A DNA stretch of 64,000 nt, from contig QXCQ01000206.1 in the NCBI GenBank assembly GCA_003576535.1, forward strand, positions 39,207 through 103,206. The letters run 5' to 3'. Numbering within the stretch: position 1 is the stretch's first letter; every line of letters starts with the position of its first letter. The notes beneath the pieces are model-generated. The model had not been told where the DNA came from and ran no database searches. It was given only the letters and a program-made list of their open reading frames with translations. The stretch is from Nakamurella silvestris. Lineage in GTDB: Bacteria; Actinomycetota; Actinomycetes; Mycobacteriales; Nakamurellaceae. Below are positions 45,621 through 53,202 of the stretch, piece after piece. The position numbers were made by a program, and so were the translations under genes.

Positions 45621-46565
45621 CTACGGGTGAGACGTTGGGGGGGGGTAGTACTGCGCCAGGATGTCCTCGAAGTCATGCCAGAGGGCGTAGCGACGAAGCT
45701 CCCGCTCTTCAGCACGCTGGATGAGGCCTTCCGGATCAGGCCGGAGACCGAGCCGCATTCGGCGGCGCTCTATCGGGTCGATCGTTGAGATCAGCTCTGC
45801 TGCGTCAGACCATTCCACGGCCTCAGCGTCAAGTGCTTCCTTCTGCTCCATAAATGGATCGGGAGGGAGCAAGGCGGCCAGGTCTTCGATGGGTATCGGG
45901 ATGCATTGAATCCCAATGATTACCTCTGGCGTGACGGCCAGGGAGAGTGAGCCCATTGACTCATAGACGTTCAAGTAGCGGACCGCGTCGAGACCAGCAG
46001 CCTGCAGGTCGCCCACCGTGAGGTCGGCGGCCTTCTCTGCGTTCTCGTCCCGGTAGCCCTCGTTGATGCGAGTCGGGTCGAGACTTAAAGCGACACGGTA
46101 GAGGTAGAACCGAGAGTCGCCATCGGCCTGGTCATGCATCCGGCGGAGCATGTTCTCGATAGCGGCCTCGTAGGTACCGAGATGCAGCGTCTTGGTGGTG
46201 TGCTGCGAGAGGTCGTGCGTCGACCCCAAGCCGAAGCGCTCAAGAGCCACGCGGAACTGGGGACCGGTGCGCGACACGTAGTCCGGCGACGGCCAATCCG
46301 ACCAAGTGCTCGTGTGGTACCAAGCCAACTGGCCAACGACGTTGTCGTCCAGAGCCGGATCCTGCTCATCGCGAAGTGCCGCGACCAGCGGCCCGAAATG
46401 AATGCTCCGTTCACAGTGCTCGCAGTCCATGTGGGCCTGGTTACCTTCGGCGAAATAGTCGGCTGCCGAAAGCGACGTTGCGCGACCGCACTCGCAATTC
46501 AAGCGGTAGCCATAACTGAAACCGTCGAAGCGTTCGACGAGTTGCGGCAGTCGGCTCTGCGTCAC
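45621..46565 (-). CDS. Zinc-ribbon protein with ADP-ribosyltransferase-like pattern
   Basis: 314 residues. Residues ~24-52 hold CECG...CEHCE, a probable Zn-binding ribbon. Residues ~80-215 show, in order, LAWYHTSTWSDWPS, LHLGTYEAAIENMLRRM, FYLYRVALSLD, and RYLNVYESMGSLSLAV. The order H-T/S, H-x-G-T-x-x-A, Y-x-V and Y-E-x-x-G-S-x-S resembles the (H/R)-(Y/S)-E layout of ADP-ribosyltransferase folds and RES-like NAD-consuming toxins. This is my inference; no activity is established. It is the last gene of the hsdM-to-here operon, 82 bp after the Mrr-like gene, with Met1 at 46565. Confidence 0.5.
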   Translation of the reverse strand: MTQSRLPQLVERFDGFSYGYRLNCECGRATSLSAADYFAEGNQAHMDCEHCERSIHFGPLVAALRDEQDPALDDNVVGQLAWYHTSTWSDWPSPDYVSRTGPQFRVALERFGLGSTHDLSQHTTKTLHLGTYEAAIENMLRRMHDQADGDSRFYLYRVALSLDPTRINEGYRDENAEKAADLTVGDLQAAGLDAVRYLNVYESMGSLSLAVTPEVIIGIQCIPIPIEDLAALLPPDPFMEQKEALDAEAVEWSDAAELISTIDPIERRRMRLGLRPDPEGLIQRAEERELRRYALWHDFEDILAQYYPPPTSHP

Positions 46566-46647
46566 GAGGACAGGTCAGCTTTTCGGAGAGATCGGTCTGA
46601 TTGCCAACGAGCGTGTACGTCGGGACAGACCGAATGGCCATGACGAA

Positions 46648-47673
46648 TCAGAAGGGCGGCTCGCCCCTGGCGGTGGCCCACGGGTCGTCCACTGCCGGGA
46701 GTGCTCCATTAGGAAGCGGCAGGTTGGTCACGACATATAGGTTGAGGATGTCATCACGGTCGATGAACATGATCTGGCTTCGCTTGGCATCGTCGAGCGC
46801 GTTGCCGATCCAGTTTCGGGCGGCCTTGGTGATCTCGCCCCCGGCGACGATGAAGGCGTGATCCACCAGGACACGCTTGTTGGTCTCGGGGTCAAAGATC
46901 TCATGCGCCAACATCATCAGAGCCTGATTGTGGAGCTCTGCGACATTGGCGTTGCTTGCCTTGGTGACACCGGACGCGTCGATCTTGCCCTTCTTGGCTT
47001 GAATGCCGAAGTAGAGGAGGTGCTGAGTCGGCAGGGTGTAGCGCATCCAGATGTCCTTGCCGTACTCCAGCGACTTGTCCTTGTGCCCAGCCGCCGTAAT
47101 GCGGTGGAACCCGAGCTGACGGAAGAGCGGTAGCAGGACTTCCTCGATCAACTCATCTTCGCTGCACCGATCGAGGTACGCCGCGAGCTCGCTGCGGCGC
47201 TTGACCTCCGCCGCGGTCAGCGGGCGATGGGGGTTCGCCTGCAGCACAGTGACCGTGTTCGTCCCGACGTGTCGGATGTAGCAGTGTCGGTCGTCGCCGT
47301 AGAACGCTTCGAAGCCTTCCTTGGCCAGCACCTCGTTAAGTTGTCGCATTGCGTGCGGCCGGTCTGGGTCTTCGTTGGTCGCATCGCTAGGACTCATGAG
47401 GTGGTCGATGAGGCGGCAAAAGACTTCGGGCGGATGCGTCGGGCCGTCGTGAGGCTCGCCCAGCATGGAGTCAAGCACGTCAGCGACCCAGCGGTGCCGG
47501 GTGGATCCATCGTGCGTCCAGTCAGTATCGAGCTCTTGAAAGAACTCGGTGATGTAACTACTCGACCTGTACGGGAAGTAGTTCGGCTCGTCGCCAGGTG
47601 CTGGGTCGTACGAGCCGAGGTTTCCGCAGACCAAGTCGGCGAGCCCTTCGGAATTCCTACGCCTGAATTTCAT
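46648..47673 (-). CDS. Mrr-like restriction endonuclease with AbiJ-type N-terminal region
   Basis: 341 residues. The N-terminal ~125 residues (SYITEFFQEL, STRHRWVADVLDSML, MRQLNEVLAKEGFEAF) follow the layout of the AbiJ N-terminal domain 3 of abortive-infection proteins. The C-terminal ~190 residues have EYGKDIWMRY...YFGIQAKKGK, a D...QxK core of Mrr-type PD-(D/E)XK nucleases. The ATG overlaps the qatD stop (ATGA) and has AGGAGG upstream, so translation is coupled to the Qat genes. It could be a fifth component of this Qat system or an independent abortive-infection nuclease. The AbiJ assignment is from remembered family pattern and is moderate. Confidence 0.62.
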   Translation of the reverse strand: MKFRRRNSEGLADLVCGNLGSYDPAPGDEPNYFPYRSSSYITEFFQELDTDWTHDGSTRHRWVADVLDSMLGEPHDGPTHPPEVFCRLIDHLMSPSDATNEDPDRPHAMRQLNEVLAKEGFEAFYGDDRHCYIRHVGTNTVTVLQANPHRPLTAAEVKRRSELAAYLDRCSEDELIEEVLLPLFRQLGFHRITAAGHKDKSLEYGKDIWMRYTLPTQHLLYFGIQAKKGKIDASGVTKASNANVAELHNQALMMLAHEIFDPETNKRVLVDHAFIVAGGEITKAARNWIGNALDDAKRSQIMFIDRDDILNLYVVTNLPLPNGALPAVDDPWATARGEPPF

Positions 47674-48491
47674 GTCTGCCCCTCCTGACCGACGGCCGGA
47701 GAACCCGTATCGCCTGCCCGGGGCCTTGCAGCGTCCAGCATGGCCCTCACTGGTCGCGGGAACAGGCCATCAAGATTGAGGCCCAGGGCGAGACCAGCCA
47801 GGGTGCGCCAGAATTGTGTCCGGACTTCCGCTGGCGTGATGCCGAACTCCACAGCAACTGCCTGCTCGACGTCGAGCGTCCAGCCGGGCTGCTTAGGACC
47901 GTCTCCTCGGCCGTTGCCTGCGGGATGGTCAGTCTCGGGCAGGAGCCTGTCGAGCGGCACCCCCGCCCGGCGGAGTCGCCCGCAGTCCATGCTTTTGTTG
48001 ACCGAGAACAGACAGCCAAGCCTGATGGCCCGTTCGGTCTCGGCCTGGGAGCCCATCCACCAATGCAGCACAATCCCGGGTGCGCCAGACTCCTCGATCA
48101 GATCGAGAACACGGGATGTTGCGCGCTTGCTGTGCACCGAAACTATCCTTGGCGTTTGGGTTGCGAGCGTGAGGATCGCCCGGAAGATCTCTGTCTGTGT
48201 CTCGATGTCGGTGCGCGCTCCCCCGTCGAGGCCGACCTCGCTGATGAACGGGGTCTTTTGCATCAGCTCTGCGAAGCGCTCAGCATCGAAATCGGCGTGG
48301 GCAGCGGCCACGCCGGGATGGCAGCCGAGGCCCCAGATGGTCACCTGGTCAGTCCTGTGCGTCGTGCGTTCGAACTCGGTCGCTGATCGCGTTGCGGCGA
48401 ACACGACGGCACCCAGCTGTTCGAGCTCTCGGGGCGCAACCCCGGGGTCGATATGCGCATGTAGGTCGAGGGGTGGGAGCTCCCGGCTCAT
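47670..48491 (-). CDS. qatD: QatD, TatD-like DNase of the Qat anti-phage system
   Basis: 273 residues. TatD-type amidohydrolase metal motifs are in order: DLHAHIDP (first His pair), GCHPG, the Glu in SEVGLDGG, VSVHSKRA, a His in VLHWWMGS and the Asp in LPETDHP. All expected ligands are present, so a metal-dependent nuclease is likely. The ATG at 48491 overlaps the qatC stop (ATGA). Qat is known from systematic defence-gene screens as a four-gene system (ATPase, small protein, QueC-like, TatD-like); its mechanism is not settled. Confidence 0.85.
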   Translation of the reverse strand: MSRELPPLDLHAHIDPGVAPRELEQLGAVVFAATRSATEFERTTHRTDQVTIWGLGCHPGVAAAHADFDAERFAELMQKTPFISEVGLDGGARTDIETQTEIFRAILTLATQTPRIVSVHSKRATSRVLDLIEESGAPGIVLHWWMGSQAETERAIRLGCLFSVNKSMDCGRLRRAGVPLDRLLPETDHPAGNGRGDGPKQPGWTLDVEQAVAVEFGITPAEVRTQFWRTLAGLALGLNLDGLFPRPVRAMLDAARPRAGDTGSPAVGQEGQT

Positions 48492-49789
48492 GAGAGGAGG
48501 CCCCGCAGCTCGTCCGTTCCCCTCCAGCATAGGTCGAGCGCATCGGCCGCCGAGTAGCGGGTCGGGAGGGACATGGCCATGATGTCTCGTGCCCTGATGC
48601 CGCGCATGGCGAAGTCTCGCATCGGCTCGACGATCGACTTCTGCTGAACGAAGGACGTGAAACGGCCAGTGGTGTCATCGCAGAGGTAGTCGGTGCGATC
48701 GGGGATCCCGGCTGCAACGAATGCTGCGCGTCGCACGAGGCAGCCGAAGCAGACGCCACATGAACTGCCCGGCTGTGCGCCGCTGTAGCGGGCGTCGGTG
48801 TGTGAGCACGAGTTGGTGAAACTAAGGTACTCCGAGGCAGCGTCGGTGCCGATTTCCTTGGCAACCAGCGCAAACATCTCGCCTTTAGTTAGGGACTCGA
48901 AAGGATTCTGGATCTGTCCGTGTCCGCCGACCCGCTGGACAAGTGTCTGGAGGTCGTGCAGGAACCGGGGATGGGTTGTGTGGGTTGACAGTGCGCCGCG
49001 GCGGTCCGCGCCAAGTGGCGGATTGAGCGAGGCGAACCCATTCTCGGCAATCCATAACGGGGCGTTGGCGCGCTCGGCGACCGCGAGACCGAGGGCCAGA
49101 AAGAGCAAGGATCGGGAGCGCGTCGAGGGCTCATCGCGAAATGCCGTGCCGTCCAGACGACGCGAACCGCGGTTGAGATGGAACTGATGATGAACCTGGG
49201 TGACCCTGGGCGCGTGGCCACCGATGGCTTTGACGAGATCCTGTTGGAGTGGGGAGAGCGCGGTCGAGCTGTACTGCGACGCGAGCGCCTGGGAGCCGCC
49301 GTCGCCCAACTGTCGAGCGGAGATGAGGGCACCGGCAGCAGAATCTGCGCCACCGCTCAGGAGCACAGCGCGCTGGTAGACAGCCTCCTCAAGAGGTAGG
49401 GCCTCAATGCTGTCGGTCGGCGCCTGGGTGAAGGTGAATGTCCAGCGGTCCCCCGAGAGGAAACCCACCAATGTGGCGAGCTCGCCAGCGACGCCTAACC
49501 ATGCGGCAGGGTCATCCACCTGGACCGTGAGGTCAAGGTCGCGGGTGTTCCAGCTCGCCCCTCCGCCTTCGCGTAGGACTGAGCGATCAGACGCCAACAC
49601 CCCAAGAGCGATACGAACGAGATCGACGTTGCGTGGGTTGACCGGACCCAGGCTCTCCAGATAAGGACTCAGGCTGCCGGTGAAACTCGATTTCGCTGAC
49701 CTAGACCAGAGGAATACCTCATCGAATGTGCCGCCGGTGATTGCGGCGTCGGCGTCCTGCTCGGAGATGGCCAAGAAGCACCGGGTCAT
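48488..49789 (-). CDS. qatC: QatC, QueC-like PP-loop protein of the Qat system
   Basis: 433 residues. The PP-loop SGGADS lies at 145-150, as in QueC enzymes that make preQ0 with ATP. The Cys cluster NSCSH...SCGVCFGC near ~325-350 matches the QueC zinc site. The N-terminal ~130 residues are an additional domain not found in housekeeping QueC, and no queuosine-pathway neighbours exist, which favours the defence paralogue. Its stop overlaps qatD and its start overlaps the qatB stop. It may modify DNA or protein by a nitrile/amide chemistry, but that is unproven. Confidence 0.87.
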   Translation of the reverse strand: MTRCFLAISEQDADAAITGGTFDEVFLWSRSAKSSFTGSLSPYLESLGPVNPRNVDLVRIALGVLASDRSVLREGGGASWNTRDLDLTVQVDDPAAWLGVAGELATLVGFLSGDRWTFTFTQAPTDSIEALPLEEAVYQRAVLLSGGADSAAGALISARQLGDGGSQALASQYSSTALSPLQQDLVKAIGGHAPRVTQVHHQFHLNRGSRRLDGTAFRDEPSTRSRSLLFLALGLAVAERANAPLWIAENGFASLNPPLGADRRGALSTHTTHPRFLHDLQTLVQRVGGHGQIQNPFESLTKGEMFALVAKEIGTDAASEYLSFTNSCSHTDARYSGAQPGSSCGVCFGCLVRRAAFVAAGIPDRTDYLCDDTTGRFTSFVQQKSIVEPMRDFAMRGIRARDIMAMSLPTRYSAADALDLCWRGTDELRGLLS

Positions 49790-50625
49790 GAGTCGACTCC
49801 AAAGATCTTGCCGAGGTCGCGGATACCGTTTTCGATCGCTGTCGCCATCTCTTGTTCGGTTGCCCCGGTCGGCGCGAGGGTGGCCTGGCCAGCCAATTCG
49901 GCAGCCAAGTCACGCACCATCTGCTCGGCTGCGCGCCGCTGTTCGTAGGCGGCTCCTTCGGCCTGGATGCGCGCAGCTATCTCGGTGAGTGTCACCTCGG
50001 CAATGGTGATCTCGATCGACTTGCGGACGATGCCCTCCGGGCTTGGTGCCTGCCCTTCCGGCTGTTCGAGGATCCACTCGACGACGCCTGCCACGATGTC
50101 GCGAGCTTCGGAGTCATCGATAGTGCTGTCGGCCTGTGTTTCAAAGGCGGCCTCGACGATCTTGATTCCAATGGATACCGGGTTACCGAGGGCGCGAAGT
50201 TCGTCGTAGTTCAGGCCAGCGCGGCTAAGCGCATCCCGGTCACCACTCGAGTAGGCCAGCGCCAGTCGCCCAGCGCGGCCTGCAGCCCTGGAGACACGGC
50301 CGACCGAACGAGTTACACCGCCGTTCGAGCGACCTCCGCCGCCACCAGCGGCCCGATCGCCACCTCCGCCGCCACCAGGGCCGTCAGCGCCGCCTCCCCC
50401 GCCTCGCGGGCGTAGAAGCACGCGCAAGGCAGGCGCGACGTCAATCGGGGGGCGCCCGTCGCTTTGGTCAGGCCGCTCAGGACCTGCGCCAGGCTCAACA
50501 GTGCCATCCTCTGCTGGTGCGAGGTCTCCAGCCGCAACTGGGCCGTCGAGCCAGTCAGCGATTGAGTCCCGTAGGTCAGCCGCGTCTCGACCGCCGCTGC
50601 CGCCGAAGGATCCGCTAGTTCCCAT
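49786..50625 (-). CDS. qatB: QatB of the Qat system
   Basis: 279 residues. It starts MGTSGSFGGSGG, the N-terminal signature of QatB proteins. A low-complexity Gly-rich linker occupies ~75-105 and an alpha-helical C-terminal half follows. ATG 50625 lies inside the end of qatA (11-bp overlap), with GGGGGCAGGCGA before it. No enzymatic motif is visible. In the family the conserved N-terminal tag suggests processing or modification, possibly by QatC, which is inference. Confidence 0.82.
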   Translation of the reverse strand: MGTSGSFGGSGGRDAADLRDSIADWLDGPVAAGDLAPAEDGTVEPGAGPERPDQSDGRPPIDVAPALRVLLRPRGGGGGADGPGGGGGGDRAAGGGGGRSNGGVTRSVGRVSRAAGRAGRLALAYSSGDRDALSRAGLNYDELRALGNPVSIGIKIVEAAFETQADSTIDDSEARDIVAGVVEWILEQPEGQAPSPEGIVRKSIEITIAEVTLTEIAARIQAEGAAYEQRRAAEQMVRDLAAELAGQATLAPTGATEQEMATAIENGIRDLGKIFGVDS

Positions 50626-52498
50626 TCGCCTGCCCCCACGTTCCCAGGACCACATCAATAGTTCCCTGCAGTTCCTTGCTGGGGTGGCCGCTCTTCCACG
50701 CCTCAAGCACCGGCTGATACGTTGCCTTGTCGAGGTTACGAAGCTTCATTGCCGTGACAGGTTCGACGTCAGGAACCGGAAGTGCCTTCAGAGCTGCGAC
50801 AACATTGGCCTGCGTCGCGGGCTGGAGGCCCGCGAGCCGCAGCATGCTCTCGACGGTGTACTTCTGGATCGACGGCTGGTCGCGCGTGCGGCGACCAAGA
50901 TGGCTGACCAGAAGTTGTGCGTCCGCCTCGGGAAGGACGCGCAGCGTGTCATCGCTGATCCCGGCTCGATCGACCTTGAGACTCGAGCTGAGGGCAGCGG
51001 CAACATCGCGGAGCCGCTCGGGAAGACCGGTGTCAATAACTTCGATCTTGGCGAACGAGGCCGCAAGATAGAGATAGCCAGAGATCGTGGTCGCGTCGAG
51101 TGTTGGTGGTAGCTTCGCCCAACGCACGAGCGTGTCAGAGAACGAGTCCTCCTTGGCGGCGGGCTCGGCTACCGGCGTGGCCTTCGGCGGGCGCGCCCCC
51201 TTGGCTTTCTCGTCCCTGCCGGCCTCGACCAGTTCCTCCGTGGGCTGAGCGGGTGCCTGGTTGGCAAGCGCATCGAGCGCCTCCAGACGATCCCTAAGCT
51301 GGTTAGACGCCAGCCAGTCGAGGACCGTCTCAAAGTCGTTCTTGAGCAGACGCTCCAGAACCATCAGCTTGGCGATCGCATCAGACTCCAACGTGATCCC
51401 GCGCCTGCCCGCCACCGCACGGCGGACGTTGAGGTCATTCAGGAATCGCTTGATCCGGCGCGGGTTGCCATGGAACTTCTCGTACAGGATCGGCGTCAGC
51501 CGTGCCGCTGTCGCTAGGTGCTGCGTCAGCGCAGACTGCTCGGGAAGTTCGAGGTCGTCGATACTGCCACCATCACGGCGCAGCTGATCGCACTGCTCGA
51601 CGAGAGCCGTGAAGCTATCGGCCTCAAATTCTGATCGCGCGAGCAACAGGAACAGGTACGCCTGCGTATCAAAGCGGCTCAGGCCCGGTAGCGGAATCGT
51701 GGTCTGGACGATCTTGTGCAGATAGAGCTTGGCGGGCGCCTCGTCGCCGTCCTTCTCAGCCGGTGGCGTCTTCAGCCTCTGCTGGATCGCGTCCGCGACA
51801 CGGTCCTCATCAGCAGCAATGACAAATGACATGCCCTTCGCGGACAGGAAGAGTCGGATCGCCTCGAGCGTGTCGACCACCGTGTCGGGCAGACACCGAT
51901 CCAGATCGTCGACCAGCACAACGACTCGGGAGATGTGTGCAAGGCTCTTTGACTGGAGGAGCGTGCCGAACTCCGACCGGAACTCATCCATCCCACGCCC
52001 GCCGCCAAGCTCCTCGGGCTTGCCATCGTTAACGAGGTTGAGCAGGTCGTCGGGATTCGGAAGCTGCAGAGTCACAGCAGTCATCGCCGCCATCTTGATC
52101 GCTTTCGACCAATTCACCCGTCTAGCCAGGCCACGGAGAACCCCCATGGCCTTGTCGTCCAGACCCTCTTTGATCTCACCTTGGAGCGCCAAGAGCACCT
52201 CCGTGATGAGGCTCTCCTTTGGCCCCACAGATGGGTCATAGCGCCACGGCTGTGTCGAGATCACGAGCACCTTCGTGTCGAGACCCTGTGAGCGCTCCTT
52301 GATGTCGGCCTGGATCAGTTCAAGCACGCTGGTCTTGCCGCTACCCCAGGCGCCCGACAGCCCTATCGCGACCGGATCAAGCCCATCATCGAAGAGCGTA
52401 TCCGCAACGGTCGAGGCGACGGCACGAAACGACAGCAGATCTTGCACTGCTGGCTCATCGGACCAGAGCGGGAAGCTTGTGGCCTCTTGAACGGTCAC
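50615..52498 (-). CDS. qatA: QatA, KAP-family P-loop ATPase of the Qat system
   Basis: 627 residues. Walker A GAWGSGKT lies at ~49-56 and Walker B VVLVDDLDRC near ~197, with a following R-x-F-L-S-A sensor strand (AIRLFLSAKGMSFVIAAD) and HGNPRRIKRFLN arginine region. These are typical of KAP NTPases. The common two-helix membrane insert is replaced by a short hydrophobic stretch near ~130-145. The GTG at 52498 overlaps the upstream stop as GTGA with GGGAGG 6 bases before. First gene of the qatABCD block and translationally coupled to the YgjP-like gene. Confidence 0.87.
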   Translation of the reverse strand: MTVQEATSFPLWSDEPAVQDLLSFRAVASTVADTLFDDGLDPVAIGLSGAWGSGKTSVLELIQADIKERSQGLDTKVLVISTQPWRYDPSVGPKESLITEVLLALQGEIKEGLDDKAMGVLRGLARRVNWSKAIKMAAMTAVTLQLPNPDDLLNLVNDGKPEELGGGRGMDEFRSEFGTLLQSKSLAHISRVVVLVDDLDRCLPDTVVDTLEAIRLFLSAKGMSFVIAADEDRVADAIQQRLKTPPAEKDGDEAPAKLYLHKIVQTTIPLPGLSRFDTQAYLFLLLARSEFEADSFTALVEQCDQLRRDGGSIDDLELPEQSALTQHLATAARLTPILYEKFHGNPRRIKRFLNDLNVRRAVAGRRGITLESDAIAKLMVLERLLKNDFETVLDWLASNQLRDRLEALDALANQAPAQPTEELVEAGRDEKAKGARPPKATPVAEPAAKEDSFSDTLVRWAKLPPTLDATTISGYLYLAASFAKIEVIDTGLPERLRDVAAALSSSLKVDRAGISDDTLRVLPEADAQLLVSHLGRRTRDQPSIQKYTVESMLRLAGLQPATQANVVAALKALPVPDVEPVTAMKLRNLDKATYQPVLEAWKSGHPSKELQGTIDVVLGTWGQANGN

Positions 52499-53202
52499 GA
52501 CACGCCTCCCATCCAAAGAGCGGCGCCCTGTCGCGCTAGCTCCGCCTTGCGCGTGTCGTGGTCCGGAAGGATGCGCCCCACGAGCGCCCAGAAAGTCGGG
52601 CCATGGTGCGGTTCCCCAAGATGGGCGAGTTCATGCACGAGCACGTAGTCGACGAGCGATGGCGATAACTGGAGCGTCGCCCAGTGAATGCGGACTCGAC
52701 GCCCCGCCATAGCAGTCCCCCATTTACTGCCGAGGTCCGCGACCTCGATAGGGCCGGCATCAACCCGTAGCCGTTCTGCCCATGCCTTGGCTCGGGGACG
52801 CAACCACGCCTCGCCGCACCGCTGGTACCAGGCGACAAGACTTGCCTCACCAGTCCCTATGAGCGGCCTCGGCAAGACGAGTCGTCCACGCTCCAGGCGA
52901 ACAGCACCGTTCACGTCGCTGATCTTCAGGCGGTGGCTTCGGCCGAGATACAGGAAGCCTTCGCCGTCGACGAGTTCCTTGGTGACCGGCTCGTGCTGGA
53001 GCATCTCCTTCTCGGCGAGCTTGCGGTAAACCCAATCGCGTTTTGAGGCGAGGAACCGGGTCAGTTCGTCCGTGTCCACATCGCCGGCCGCCCGCAGTCG
53101 CAGGGAGCCGTCAGCCTCGATCGTGAGCTTGGCCCTGCGGCTGGCGCCACCGGTCTCTACCGGAACCCGCAGCCCATCGAGGTGAAGCACGGCAGTACTC
53201 AT
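52495..53202 (-). CDS. YgjP/DUF45-like zinc metallopeptidase
   Basis: 235 residues. The C-terminal domain has the HELAH zinc motif (VLVHELAHLGEPHHG, ~190-204) with a third His, as in the YgjP/WLM gluzincin family. The N-terminal beta-rich part includes DWVYRKLAEKE. This gene is often found beside type I restriction genes; its role there is not known. It overlaps hsdR at its start and qatA at its stop, so it bridges the two systems in one operon. Confidence 0.85.
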   Translation of the reverse strand: MSTAVLHLDGLRVPVETGGASRRAKLTIEADGSLRLRAAGDVDTDELTRFLASKRDWVYRKLAEKEMLQHEPVTKELVDGEGFLYLGRSHRLKISDVNGAVRLERGRLVLPRPLIGTGEASLVAWYQRCGEAWLRPRAKAWAERLRVDAGPIEVADLGSKWGTAMAGRRVRIHWATLQLSPSLVDYVLVHELAHLGEPHHGPTFWALVGRILPDHDTRKAELARQGAALWMGGVS

